Part shown: positions 29,875-37,604 of the stretch, piece by piece
Layout of the letters: every line of letters starts with the position of its first letter
How positions within the stretch are numbered: the first letter of the stretch is position 1
The notes under the pieces: model-generated
The model's database searches: none
Told to the model about the DNA's origin: nothing
What the model saw: the letters and a program-made list of their open reading frames with translations, nothing else
IMG/VR virus record: IMGVR_UViG_3300009128_000050
Span: 1 to 39,673 of that record
DNA from: a virus
Length of the DNA: 39,673 bases
Strand: one strand, 5' to 3'
Made by a program: the position numbers and the translations under genes

Positions 29875-30837
29875 CTAGGTGAATATCCGAATCGCGTGAG
29901 TGCCACTGTCGGCGTAGGCCTTCGCCATCCCAAGAACGGTCTTCCACTTCCATGCTTGGGCGCGGTTCGCGTCCTGCCCGAAGTCGGGGTAGTAGAAGAG
30001 CTCCATCGGACTTGAGACCGCCATTGCGAACGCATCTGCTCCGAACGCTATCGACGTACCCGCATCCTGGCCCATGTTCGTCTCGAAGATCACGAAATCC
30101 TCGAAAAGGCCAACCCGCGAGTTGAAGATGCCGTCTCCGTTGTTGTTGTAGAGCTGGAGGTTCTGCCAACCGACATCATTCTTCAGCCCTCGTGTCACTG
30201 CCGGACCCGCGATCAGGCCGTAGTACATCCCATATCCGGGGATCTCGATCTTCGGTACGACATGCTCCGCGTGGTCGCCCTGGAACTTGTCGTAGATCGT
30301 CCCGAGTACGTCACCGGACAGCGTGCCGGTCGGGTCTGTAGTCACGTCACCTGCCGGCTTGTCCTGAAACGCCGTGACCCCCGTATTCATGCAGATCGCG
30401 CAGTGCCGTGTGGTATGGAAGAGCGAGCCGACAAGCCAGTCCATCGTGTAAACGAAGTCCCGTGCGAGGCTCTCTTCCACCTGTGCGGGGATACTCGCGG
30501 CTGAGAGGTCAACGTAGATCCCCTCGGTGACAACGCCGTTACCGTACTCCGTAACGGTGATGTCCATCCGCGAACTCTCCTGCGTTCCAGTGTAGATACT
30601 CGTTCCCGGAACCAACGCAGCCGTACCTCTGTGGTGCGCGAGGTTCGTGAACATCGGGACGTGCAGCGTGTCGCCCGGTCCACCACCAAGCTCTTCGTAG
30701 TAGGTGATGAACTGCGGGAACAACGCAAGCCCCATAGCGCGCCTGAGAACCTGCGTACTCCAGATCTCAGGAACAGTATTACTGCCCCATGTAGACTTCT
30801 GAGTCAGGTCTACACCAACGTCGCCCGGCCAACCCAT
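29875..30837 (-). CDS. major capsid protein, N4-gp56-like HK97 fold (320 aa)
   Basis: ATG 30837 follows GAGGGTGAAGTAG. The 320-residue product matches the N4-gp56-type capsid pattern: TVPEIWSTQVLRRAMGLALF, GGGPGDTLHVPMFTNLAHHRGTAALVPGTS, ITVTEYGNGVVTEGIYVDLSAAS, and a C-terminal DFVIFETNMG...MELFYYPDFGQDAN with a final RIFT. It forms the icosahedral shell. The next gene upstream is a scaffold-like protein and the next are decoration proteins, the usual order. No N-terminal propeptide is seen, consistent with the use of a separate scaffold. Confidence 0.8.
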   Translation of the reverse strand: MGWPGDVGVDLTQKSTWGSNTVPEIWSTQVLRRAMGLALFPQFITYYEELGGGPGDTLHVPMFTNLAHHRGTAALVPGTSIYTGTQESSRMDITVTEYGNGVVTEGIYVDLSAASIPAQVEESLARDFVYTMDWLVGSLFHTTRHCAICMNTGVTAFQDKPAGDVTTDPTGTLSGDVLGTIYDKFQGDHAEHVVPKIEIPGYGMYYGLIAGPAVTRGLKNDVGWQNLQLYNNNGDGIFNSRVGLFEDFVIFETNMGQDAGTSIAFGADAFAMAVSSPMELFYYPDFGQDANRAQAWKWKTVLGMAKAYADSGTHAIRIFT

Positions 30838-30854
30838 CTACTTCACCCTCTTTC

Positions 30855-31538
30855 CTATTTGGGTGTCTTACGACTCACGCCCTGCTGCCACTTCGCCGCT
30901 ATCGCCATAGGTGATTCCCCGGAGAAAGGCGTGGTACGCCGCCCGCCACTTGAGCTCACAGCCGGACTGCCCGGTGTGTCGCTCGGTGGCCCGTACTTGC
31001 GGAGCATCATCGTCTGCGCCTTCTCCATACCGTCCAGCGCGCTCTCGAGGAACTCATCTACATCGCCCTCGCCAGTCCAAGCCTCAAGGTATTCCGGCTT
31101 GATGAAGTCGGGGTAGACCGCAGTCTTTTCCGAACCCGGCAGAAGCCGCTCAAGGTTCTTCGTCAGGAGGCCCGTCATCAGACTGGCCTGGCTGAGCTCG
31201 CCTGTGAGTCGTGTATTGTCTGTTGTCAGTGTCGTGTTGGAAAGCGTCAGCCTATCGACCTCGGACAGGTCAGCCGTGGCCTTCTCGGCTGCCGCCTTCT
31301 CGTATGCGTCAAACTTCTTGAGCTTCTTGCTCAGTTCTCCGTTCTTCACACTCAGGGCGACCCTGCGATAATCGTCAAGATTCGCCGCATCCTTCGCACT
31401 CACAACCTTCATCCCTGAAGCCTCAAGTGCAAGGATCGCTTCGTTGTGCTTGTCCCTGTCAAAGGACGCGCCGGCCCCCGCCGGATCTTGGTCTGTGCCT
31501 TGGCTCCCGCCGTCAGTGATAATTTCGTCTGGCATCAT
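30855..31538 (-). CDS. scaffold-like protein (227 aa)
   Basis: ATG 31538 (or 31535) follows GGGAGCGA. Acidic, helical protein with an Asp/Gly-rich start, a coiled-coil middle (YRRVALSVKNGELSKKLKKFD, later NTTLTTDNTRLTGELSQ) and a C-terminal basic patch (AAKWQQGVSRKTPK), which is typical of capsid scaffolds that bind the shell through a positive tail. It lies between portal and capsid genes, where scaffolds belong. No protease domain is seen. Confidence 0.75.
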   Translation of the reverse strand: MMPDEIITDGGSQGTDQDPAGAGASFDRDKHNEAILALEASGMKVVSAKDAANLDDYRRVALSVKNGELSKKLKKFDAYEKAAAEKATADLSEVDRLTLSNTTLTTDNTRLTGELSQASLMTGLLTKNLERLLPGSEKTAVYPDFIKPEYLEAWTGEGDVDEFLESALDGMEKAQTMMLRKYGPPSDTPGSPAVSSSGGRRTTPFSGESPMAIAAKWQQGVSRKTPK

Positions 31539-31561
31539 TCGCTCCCGCGTTGATGTACACC

Positions 31562-33058
31562 CTAGTCTGCCAACTCTCTTTGCACCTTATCTTGCTCTTG
31601 GCTCTTCTCACCTGCCGAGACGGCGCCCGAGCCACCACTGCCCCCGAAGTACCCTTTGTTCGCTCCGAACAGTGGGTCTTCTCTGCACTTTTCTTTATGT
31701 GCTTCAATCTGCTTGTCGGTCCAGAGCGGATGTAGTGTCCGAAGCTGGTCATCCCAGCTCCTAAGGCCGAGTTCCCTGTCTACGCGCATACCCTCGGATT
31801 CAATGAAGCTATCGACCGGCAGGAACTTGGTCGGCCAGATGATCTCGACATCTCGGGACTCAAACCTTGCACCGTGGAGTTTTGTCAGGATCTCGAGGTC
31901 GCCCTGCATCCGCTCGCGCTCTGCCTTGCCAAACGTCTTCTGCTGCGCCAGTATCGCTCCCCGAGCCGGCGCGAACGCAAGCTCAAGGGCGGGGGCGCTC
32001 CGCAGGTCGCCGGCACCTTCCGCGAAGAACGCAATTTCCGGAAGGCTAGAGAGTGCCATCAGGAACACAAGCAGCTTGTCGCAGTGCCGGGATGAGGCCT
32101 CAATGTTCCCGTCCCATGTCAGATAACGAAGATCGTTCTCGTCCTTGCTGCCCGGAACCTCTACCGTTCGCCTTGTCCCGCGCACAAGCTCGTCGATTGA
32201 GAAACCGAAGGCAACAAGCATGGGCAGACTGTGGTACTCGATGATCGCGCCCTCGTCGGACATGCGCCGGTCAAGGAGCAGGTTGACGGCTGCGGCATCC
32301 TTGAAGTCGCTGATGCCGTAGGGCGTGACGGGGAGCTGGTAGTTCCGGTAGACCGAGAAGACCGCGTTGACGCTGCCGACCGGGTTCGCGCCCTTGTACC
32401 TCGCGTAGTTCATTGTATCTGGCTGGCCGTCTGTGCCGTTCTGGAGCTTCCCGTCTACCCAGACCAACCACTCGCTGTCTGTGATCCACTCTACATAGTC
32501 GTGGGGCTCGTTGAGTTCGCCCCTGCGTTGATCGACCACCGCCACACCCGACTTACCATCGTATGCGTAGTGGATGATAACCTCTTTGATCTTGGTCGGC
32601 ATCGCCGGGTAGTAGATGAGGGTGACATAGATGGAGTCCACGGTCTCATAGACAATTGGGATCTCCTCGCCCTCCGGAAACTCAGACGGCTTGTAGCGTG
32701 CGATTGTATAGCCCGTCCCTGTCACGCCGGCTACGGTCTTGATCCCCTGCATGTGGACTGCCATGTCCGTGCGTTTCCAGAGCTTCTCCATGAGCCTTTG
32801 GGCCTCGGGGTCTTCGCACTTCCGTGTCACGTCGCGGCCATAGAGGTAGGTGGTCATCGTGTCCACAACGCGGCGGAGGAAGTTCAGGCTGTAGGCCTCG
32901 TTGGCAATGCGGTGCGCGTAGTCCTTGTCGTCTTCACCGTCGAACTTCGGGAAGAACCTGGTGTGTTTGTTCAGGTAGAGATCCCACGCAACCGCGAAAT
33001 CCCGGAACCTCTCTTCTTCGTGTTCATCGACGAGATCCATTACGTTTGCGAGAACCAT
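31562..33058 (-). CDS. portal protein (498 aa)
   Basis: Start ATG 33058 is preferred (GAGAAGAAGAC upstream); an in-frame GTG at 33091 overlaps the upstream stop. The 498-residue protein has the portal layout: an N-terminal helical wing (DEHEEERFRDFAVAWDLYLNKHTRFF, RIANEAYSLNFLRRVVDTMTTYLYG), stem/crown strands (KTVAGVTGTGYTIARYKP), and the central EYHSLPMLVAFGFSIDELVRG...SSRHCDKLLVFLMALSSLPEIAFFAEGAGDLRSAPALELAFAPAR, like portal-type HK97 relatives. It forms the dodecameric DNA gateway. Neighbours terminase, MTase and scaffold agree. Confidence 0.75.
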   Translation of the reverse strand: MVLANVMDLVDEHEEERFRDFAVAWDLYLNKHTRFFPKFDGEDDKDYAHRIANEAYSLNFLRRVVDTMTTYLYGRDVTRKCEDPEAQRLMEKLWKRTDMAVHMQGIKTVAGVTGTGYTIARYKPSEFPEGEEIPIVYETVDSIYVTLIYYPAMPTKIKEVIIHYAYDGKSGVAVVDQRRGELNEPHDYVEWITDSEWLVWVDGKLQNGTDGQPDTMNYARYKGANPVGSVNAVFSVYRNYQLPVTPYGISDFKDAAAVNLLLDRRMSDEGAIIEYHSLPMLVAFGFSIDELVRGTRRTVEVPGSKDENDLRYLTWDGNIEASSRHCDKLLVFLMALSSLPEIAFFAEGAGDLRSAPALELAFAPARGAILAQQKTFGKAERERMQGDLEILTKLHGARFESRDVEIIWPTKFLPVDSFIESEGMRVDRELGLRSWDDQLRTLHPLWTDKQIEAHKEKCREDPLFGANKGYFGGSGGSGAVSAGEKSQEQDKVQRELAD

Positions 33059-33087
33059 GTCTTCTTCTCTGCTACGCCCCAAACCGC

Positions 33088-33702
33088 TCACCCCGCCTTA
33101 CGAATGATCGAGGTAATGAACTCCCCCGACCCGTGGTGTATCGTAGCGTCTATCCCGAGCGCGATGAGCCGCTCGACCATCTCCAGCGTCGTCTCTGGTG
33201 CGTGCCCCGCCCCGTAGTCGGGGTAGTTGCTCGTATGCAGGTCTTCGATAACGTACCAGCCGCCCGGACGCACGTGCGGCCAGAGGAACGCGAACGTCAA
33301 CTGTTGCTGCCACATCGTGTGCCCACCATCGTCTACAATGAGATCGAAATACCCACCGAGATCCGTTGTACATGGAGTCACAAACCATCGTGCGGTTCGC
33401 TTGGATTTGGCTATGCGTCGGAGGTCGGACAGTTTGCCTTGGTCGCCGATGAAAAACAGGAACCTGTCGTCGGTCGGCCACAAGCTCCTGTTACCTTCAA
33501 CACCAAGATCCATCCCCACCACCTTAGCGTGCGGGAAGTAGTCGAGCCACATGTGGTGCGAAGCGCCGTCTTTGATGCCGACTTCCAACATCAAACCCAA
33601 CCTGTCACGGTATTTCCCAAATGCCTCATCGTAGAAATCACAGAATCCATGGTCGGCCTTGTCGGAACCGTGCTTCAGTGCGAGTTCATGCAGAACACCC
33701 AT
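33088..33702 (-). CDS. class I SAM-dependent methyltransferase with 14-residue insert (204 aa)
   Basis: ATG 33702 follows AGGGAGGCACA. The domain resembles macrocin-O-methyltransferase-like enzymes: LALKHGSDKADHGFCDFYDEAFG, LMLEVGIKDGASHHMWLDYFPHA (SAM motif), VVGMDLGVEG, then YFDLIVDDGGHTMWQQQLTF and PGGWYVIEDLHTS. Between LRRIAK and GGYFDL lies an extra SKRTARWFVTPCTT whose DNA is identical to part of the terminase gene (33364-33406 = 33975-34017). The insert sits in a loop between conserved motifs, so the protein may still fold. Sugar O-methylation is a plausible role given the glycosyltransferases downstream. Confidence 0.75.
   Translation of the reverse strand: MGVLHELALKHGSDKADHGFCDFYDEAFGKYRDRLGLMLEVGIKDGASHHMWLDYFPHAKVVGMDLGVEGNRSLWPTDDRFLFFIGDQGKLSDLRRIAKSKRTARWFVTPCTTDLGGYFDLIVDDGGHTMWQQQLTFAFLWPHVRPGGWYVIEDLHTSNYPDYGAGHAPETTLEMVERLIALGIDATIHHGSGEFITSIIRKAG
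33364..33406 (-). repeat. 43-bp direct repeat, copy in methyltransferase gene
   Basis: Identical over 43 bases to 33975-34017 in the terminase gene, 611 bases away and in the same strand orientation but a different reading frame. In the terminase the segment encodes the conserved N-R-T region (QANRTMVCDSMYN), so that copy looks ancestral. Here it gives SKRTARWFVTPCTT and interrupts the methyltransferase alignment. Confidence 0.95.
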
Positions 33703-33711
33703 TGTGCCTCC

Positions 33712-35268
33712 CTACCATATCTTCCCTGAGACGGTGCGAGCGGCTCCCTGAGCCATGTCGGCAGCCATCCAGTCGTAGACCTCCGCGAAGAAGAAGTGAT
33801 CTTCAGTATGCGTCTTGAGCCAGACAGCCCGCATGGGACGACCTTCTCTGGCAACAGCGACGCCCTCCTTGTTTGGGTCAATGAGAATGCGAGTCGGTGC
33901 CTGCATGTGTTTCGTATAGGTGGTGTCTGTGAGAAGTGACCGGGGGAGGAGGAGGTCTTCGCCGCTGGTGTAGGCGTTGTACATGGAGTCACAAACCATC
34001 GTGCGGTTCGCTTGGATACGGTGTTCGGAAGGTACGCGGCGGTACTCGTCTGTGATGTCGTGGAAGTAGCAGCGCCAGGCGTGCCGGCGGCCCTTCGCCA
34101 TGTCCTCGCAGAACTTCTTGCTCGCCCTCTGCTCGGGCTGTGCATCAATGACCGCATCGCGGACATTCCAGGCGTTGAACAGGCGTTCCAGATTCTCCCA
34201 TGAGTCGGTCTCGACAGCCGCGAGAGCTTGTCGGCTCCCATTGGGCATTCTGCGTGAGATGCGGACATAGAAGACCTTGGGACCGACATCGACACCGGCT
34301 GTGATGTGCCAGCCCTTTTCGGGCTTCGCGTCTGGCAGCTTGGCGATTGCGGCGATGTCGTCACGGGTGATCTTGCTCCCCTCGGGCGTGTATGGCAGGC
34401 CGAGATCGTCATTGTAGAATGCCTGCTCGAATCGTCTGCTCTTGCTCCGTTTGTTCATCGCAACAAGGTCTGTGCGTTCGCACATGAGCTTGTTGATTTG
34501 GTAGCCGTGGGCCGAACGGCCCGGATGTCTCGGAACCCACTCGCCCATCGCAAGACGGTTCATGGGCTTCCTGCACTTGCGGCAGACCACCATCACCGTC
34601 GGCTTCTCGACTACGTTCTTCCACCAGTCGAGCGGCTGCCATTCGCCGCAATGCTCGCACTTCAGGTGCCACTCCCGCATGTCCGACTCGATGTAGTGCT
34701 CGTTGATGCCGTACTCGGTGAAGGTCGGCGTCGAGACAATGCGGAGCCACTTCAGTAGTGAGTGCCCCAAACGTGCGGTAAGGCGTGGTACGTTCTCCTG
34801 TTTGTGCCCGTCGAGTTCGTCAATGAACACGCCGTCTGCGGCAACTGAGATGATCTGGCGGTAGTTCTGGGAACCGTTGAAGTACACGATCCCGTCGCGG
34901 ATCATCTTCTGACCGGCGTTGGTCACACCCGAGACCGCGCTGCGGATGTGATCGGACATCATAATCGCCGGCTGTACCCGTGCGTGCGAGAACTTGTCCA
35001 TCTGCTGCTGTGCGGGGAAGGCGTAGATGATCCTGAACCCGAGTTCCGCGAGAAAGAGGCTCAGGGCAACCAGAATCTCGCTCTCTCCGCACTGTGCCGA
35101 CTTCTGCACACATACTTCTGGCACTGTCTCGTTCGCAATGTCGATCAGGTACGCATGGCCTACAAACGAGTACGGCTCCGTGGTCTCGGGTATGATGTAG
35201 TGTCGGAGCAGCCAGTCAAGGAATACCGCCGCGTCGAGCTTGGCGAGCTTGTCCTGCTGGGATCCCAT
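33712..35268 (-). CDS. terL: terminase large subunit, GpA-like (518 aa)
   Basis: ATG 35268 follows AAGGATTTAGCGAC, about 38 bases from the predicted promoter start. The ATPase has a variant Walker A KSAQCGESE (56-64), Walker B FIDELD (to 153), and a Cys204-x2-Cys207...Cys229-x2-Cys232 zinc site. The nuclease domain includes D327 in TAGVDVG and D375 in VIDAQPE, with an NRT motif at 421-423. These match GpA-type large terminases that cut concatemers and pump DNA into the head. The gene is the first of the late block and contains the other copy of the 43-bp repeat. Confidence 0.85.
   Translation of the reverse strand: MGSQQDKLAKLDAAVFLDWLLRHYIIPETTEPYSFVGHAYLIDIANETVPEVCVQKSAQCGESEILVALSLFLAELGFRIIYAFPAQQQMDKFSHARVQPAIMMSDHIRSAVSGVTNAGQKMIRDGIVYFNGSQNYRQIISVAADGVFIDELDGHKQENVPRLTARLGHSLLKWLRIVSTPTFTEYGINEHYIESDMREWHLKCEHCGEWQPLDWWKNVVEKPTVMVVCRKCRKPMNRLAMGEWVPRHPGRSAHGYQINKLMCERTDLVAMNKRSKSRRFEQAFYNDDLGLPYTPEGSKITRDDIAAIAKLPDAKPEKGWHITAGVDVGPKVFYVRISRRMPNGSRQALAAVETDSWENLERLFNAWNVRDAVIDAQPEQRASKKFCEDMAKGRRHAWRCYFHDITDEYRRVPSEHRIQANRTMVCDSMYNAYTSGEDLLLPRSLLTDTTYTKHMQAPTRILIDPNKEGVAVAREGRPMRAVWLKTHTEDHFFFAEVYDWMAADMAQGAARTVSGKIW
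33975..34017 (-). repeat. 43-bp direct repeat, copy in terminase gene
   Basis: Likely source copy; it encodes the conserved QANRTMVCDSMYN segment of the terminase in frame and matches the family pattern there. Confidence 0.95.
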
Positions 35269-35312
35269 GTCGCTAAATCCTTGACAGGACCATCGGTTAC
35301 GCTTTGGTGGGG

Positions 35313-35342
35313 ATTATAACATGGGTAGTGGGGTTCTGTCAA
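35313..35342 (-). promoter_or_regulatory. late promoter for terminase onwards
   Basis: On the minus strand TTGACA (35342-35337), an 18-base spacer and TATAAT (35318-35313): both hexamers are perfect. Start near 35306, leader about 38 bases to the terminase ATG. The -35 lies in an inverted repeat CTGTCAAC (35336-35343) / GTTGACAG (35352-35359), a possible operator. Confidence 0.8.
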
Positions 35343-35371
35343 CGAAAAAAGGTTGACAGGGCCACGGGCAG

Positions 35372-35403
35372 AAAAACGGGTCAACCTTTCAGGGTTGACC
35401 CGT
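35372..35403 (-). terminator. intrinsic terminator upstream of the late promoter
   Basis: In the minus direction ACGGGTCAACC (35403-35393), loop CTGAAA, GGTTGACCCGT (35386-35376), then TTTT into a short T run. An 11-bp perfect stem with U tract ends transcription coming from the 35.5-39.7 kb genes, 30 bases before the late promoter. Confidence 0.85.
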
Positions 35404-35480
35404 CATCCACAATGATGTGCTGTGAAGCGAGTGGGAAGCTCACTACCGCCCAACCTACCCGCCCGCCTACCTCCTGTCAA
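35376..35480 (-). ncRNA. candidate small RNA (promoter-to-terminator unit)
   Basis: TTGACA (35480-35475), 17 bases, then TAGGTT (35457-35452) could start a transcript near 35445 that ends at the 35372 terminator, about 70-75 nt with no ORF. The -10 is weak (3/6), so this may be only leader and read-through. Interior words CATC/GATG can form a small hairpin before the terminator stem. Confidence 0.35.
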
Positions 35481-35492
35481 GTCCTTCCTTAG

Positions 35493-35768
35493 CTAGACTT
35501 GGTAAACGAGGCGGTACTCAACCTGCCGGGACTTCTCGTGGCCCGTCCAGTCGCACTTGGGGCAGCCGACGGCATAACAGATCTTGCAGGGCGGCCTATA
35601 GGGCCGCGTGGCGATCTCGTAGCCGTGGTCGCGGACGAGTTCGCCTACACGCTGTGAGAGGGTGTGGTAGTCATTGCCGAACACGGCATAAACACCAGGG
35701 TGCCACTTGCCATCGGCCAAGATCGCCAAGATCCTGCCTTTGCGAGTATCTGGCCTCACTACACGCAA
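35493..35768 (-). CDS. winged-helix protein with zinc-binding loop (91 aa)
   Basis: A TTG start at 35768 is supported by AAGGAG-CGTGAT. Residues 1-52 look like a winged helix (TRKGRILAILADGKWHP, HTLSQRVGELVRDHGYEI). A C-x2-C...C-x2-C site (CKIC, CPKC) follows in the wing region, and the last strand is EYRLVYQV. It may be a DNA-binding regulator or a small terminase-like protein, being the last gene before the terminase promoter. Family not recognised. Confidence 0.65.
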   Translation of the reverse strand: MRVVRPDTRKGRILAILADGKWHPGVYAVFGNDYHTLSQRVGELVRDHGYEIATRPYRPPCKICYAVGCPKCDWTGHEKSRQVEYRLVYQV

Positions 35769-35789
35769 ATCACGCTCCTTCCATGGGTA

Positions 35790-36071
35790 CTACACTGTTA
35801 CTCTGTGCCGATCCTTCAATTCACCTTTCTTCCCCCGGTTCCATTGTGAGGCCCTACTCATGTAGCCTGTGACCCGTGTGATAAAGTCCACATCGCGGCC
35901 CTGAGCACAGGCGGCGAGGATGGTGTCGAGAGTGTTGTCCTCTACCGCCTTGAAGGTGAGATGGGTCTTTGTCTGGAAGCGCAGGTTTGTGATGAGAACA
36001 CCGTCGGGGTCAACTCCCCATTCCCAATCCTCGTGCCCTAGGAGAAAGTCTGTCAGGTCTTCTAGCTTCAT
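35790..36071 (-). CDS. hypothetical protein (93 aa)
   Basis: ATG 36071 follows AAGGAGGGAACGGCGA. An acidic, strand-rich start (EDLTDFLLGHEDWEWGVDPDGVLITNLRFQTK), a helical middle (DNTLDTILAACAQG) and a basic end (RGKKGELKDRHRV). No family recognised. Overlaps the next gene by four bases (ATGA). Confidence 0.65.
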   Translation of the reverse strand: MKLEDLTDFLLGHEDWEWGVDPDGVLITNLRFQTKTHLTFKAVEDNTLDTILAACAQGRDVDFITRVTGYMSRASQWNRGKKGELKDRHRVTV

Positions 36072-36379
36072 TCGCCGTTCCCTCCTTGGAATCCTATGCC
36101 GTTGCCTCTCGTCAACCGTTCGCGGATGTGCTTGGGGTCGAACTCGAGATCATCCTCGTCCATCTTACTGATCTTCTCGAAAAGGGCTCGTGTGGCGGTA
36201 TTGACTGCCGCATCGATCAGTTCGCGGTACGTTTCTTCTTCGCAGTCCACATCGCCGTCCAGAGCGCGGATGTCATCTTTCTTGATCGAGACCGTCGAAT
36301 CCGCACACGTCATCCCGAGACTCACGCGCACGCTCAGGCGCAGCCACCGGCGCTTCTCGTCGTGCTTCGCTTCTGCCAT
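36068..36379 (-). CDS. hypothetical protein (103 aa)
   Basis: ATG 36379 is chosen because ATGGAGACACC precedes it; an in-frame ATG at 36424 lacks a site. A basic, strand-forming first part (RRWLRLSVRVSLGMTC...) and an acidic helical second part (EEETYRELIDAAVNTATRALFEKISKMDEDDLEF). No domain recognised. Confidence 0.6.
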   Translation of the reverse strand: MAEAKHDEKRRWLRLSVRVSLGMTCADSTVSIKKDDIRALDGDVDCEEETYRELIDAAVNTATRALFEKISKMDEDDLEFDPKHIRERLTRGNGIGFQGGNGE

Positions 36380-36444
36380 GGTGTCTCCATGTGGGGGAGT
36401 GCCGGGGTGGAGCGTCAGCCACATACCCCACCCCGGCGGGAGGA

Positions 36445-36717
36445 CTACTTGGGTTTTCCTTTGCCGCTCGGCTTGGCGGGTGTCTCTTCTGTCGGCGTTT
36501 CTGCCGCTGCCGTAGTTGTGTTGGATGGGTGGAGAACCTCTATCTTCACTTCGATGTCCGGGCTTGCATCGCCCAGGATGTTCAGCCCCTTGACAACCGC
36601 GTCCACGTCAACCTCGGTCAGCGTGAACTTGGTGAACTCATTGAAATCGTTGAGGTAGATCCCAAGCTCGCACTCATGCGGTGAATCGTCCGTGCCTTTG
36701 AGAATCAGGGTAATCAT
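36445..36717 (-). CDS. hypothetical protein with disordered tail (90 aa)
   Basis: Start ATG 36717 follows CAGGAGGGAAC and shares ATGA with the previous stop. A strand-rich core (MITLILKGTDDSPHECELGIYL, FTKFTLTEVDVDAVVKGLNIL, EVKIEVLHPS) is followed by a Thr/Pro/Glu/Lys-rich tail (TPTEETPAKPSGKGKPK). It resembles a small single-strand-binding or adaptor-type fold only loosely; family unknown. Confidence 0.6.
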   Translation of the reverse strand: MITLILKGTDDSPHECELGIYLNDFNEFTKFTLTEVDVDAVVKGLNILGDASPDIEVKIEVLHPSNTTTAAAETPTEETPAKPSGKGKPK

Positions 36718-36908
36718 GTTCCCTCCTGTTCGTCTTTGACGGCGGCCCTGAGCCGTTGGATTCCGTCCAGTCCATCTACGAGCGTGAACTGCCAGCGGCA
36801 GTAGATGCACATGTGGCATCCGTCCCGTGGCTTCAGCGGCCCTGCCACGTGTTCATCCTCTCTCTGGACCCTACCACACCCTGAACACATCAGCCAGTTC
36901 TCTTGCAT
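36714..36908 (-). CDS. zinc-ribbon-like protein (64 aa)
   Basis: ATG 36908 follows GGAGGGAAGT. CSGCGR at residues 8-13 and CHMCIYCRW (about 31-39) give C-x2-C and C-x2-C-x2-C, a four-to-five-cysteine ribbon. The rest is helical. Small ribbon proteins of this kind usually bind nucleic acid or polymerase; no proof here. Confidence 0.65.
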   Translation of the reverse strand: MQENWLMCSGCGRVQREDEHVAGPLKPRDGCHMCIYCRWQFTLVDGLDGIQRLRAAVKDEQEGT

Positions 36909-37369
36909 ACTTCCTCCCTCCGCATAAGCCTTGCCAACTCGGCACGTGCGGTGGCGATATACGCCGCCACCATCTTCGCCTGCCGCTTGTCAAGCTCAAT
37001 CCGCCCGTTCTCGAACTCGCTCCAGAACCAGATGCTCCGGCGGGTCTTCGATCCCCGCTGTCCGCCCTTCACCGCGAACGCCCTCAAGCTGTCATTGAGG
37101 ATAACCCGCGCCCACCGGAGTTTCTGTGCCTGTGCGCCTTTGCGGTCGAGCCGGAGCAGGTAGTTCTCTAGCGGGAGTTCGCGGGCACGTAGCCACTTCC
37201 TGTAGCCCTGGCGCACCTTGCCGCCATCCTTGACCGTCTCGCCGTACTCAAGACGCCCGATCTCCCGGTGTGTAACCCCGAGCGTGTCGGCAACATCGTC
37301 CTGTAGTGCCGGTATCAGCATCCGCCGGATACGGAACAGCTCCGCCTCGGGATGTCTCTTCTTCCCCAC
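36890..37369 (-). CDS. XRE-like helix-turn-helix protein (159 aa)
   Basis: GTG 37369 follows GGTGGGGTAGGGAC. An N-terminal HTH is clear (about 18-45): IPALQDDVADTLGVTHREIGRLEYG, the usual XRE helix 2-turn-helix 3 with a terminal E/Y-G. The remainder is basic and helical (KWLRARELPLENYLLRLDRKGAQ, RQAKMVAAYIATARAELARLM) and could mediate oligomerisation. It may regulate the right-hand operon or act as a small terminase. It overlaps the next gene by 19 bases. Confidence 0.65.
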   Translation of the reverse strand: MGKKRHPEAELFRIRRMLIPALQDDVADTLGVTHREIGRLEYGETVKDGGKVRQGYRKWLRARELPLENYLLRLDRKGAQAQKLRWARVILNDSLRAFAVKGGQRGSKTRRSIWFWSEFENGRIELDKRQAKMVAAYIATARAELARLMRREEVCKRTG

Positions 37370-37373
37370 GTCC

Positions 37374-37604
37374 CTACCCCACCTTTACGATTGGCGGTTC
37401 TACCGCCTCGAACCCTTCGCAGTGTCTCAGCCATACCGGATCGAAGTTTGCCGGGTGGCGGAACCATCCACTGTCGATACCGTGTGCATCCGCCTCGATC
37501 CCGAGCAGGTCGGGTGTCGGGTGGGCGCACCGGCTGTGGCAGTCTCCCAGTAGCACCCGGCGGTGTTTGCAGTCATAACAGGCGTTCTGCATCTTCTTCG
37601 TCAT
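37374..37604 (-). CDS. cysteine-rich phage protein (76 aa)
   Basis: ATG 37604 follows GGAGGAACGAGA. The 76 residues have CYDCKHRRVLLGDCHSRCAHP near the N-terminus (C-x2-C-x-H...C-x-x-x-C-x-H-P), a motif I associate with small zinc-binding phage proteins of unknown function, then a Trp/Phe-rich segment (GWFRHPANFDPVWLRHCEGFEAVE). The His/Cys cluster should bind a metal. Confidence 0.65.
   Translation of the reverse strand: MTKKMQNACYDCKHRRVLLGDCHSRCAHPTPDLLGIEADAHGIDSGWFRHPANFDPVWLRHCEGFEAVEPPIVKVG

Noticed and set aside
29011-30015. + strand 334-codon frame over decoration genes
   Set aside because: Antisense to two clear minus-strand structural genes with good starts.
32231-33217. + strand 328-codon frame opposite the portal gene
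   Set aside because: Antisense shadow of the portal and methyltransferase genes; no ribosome site.
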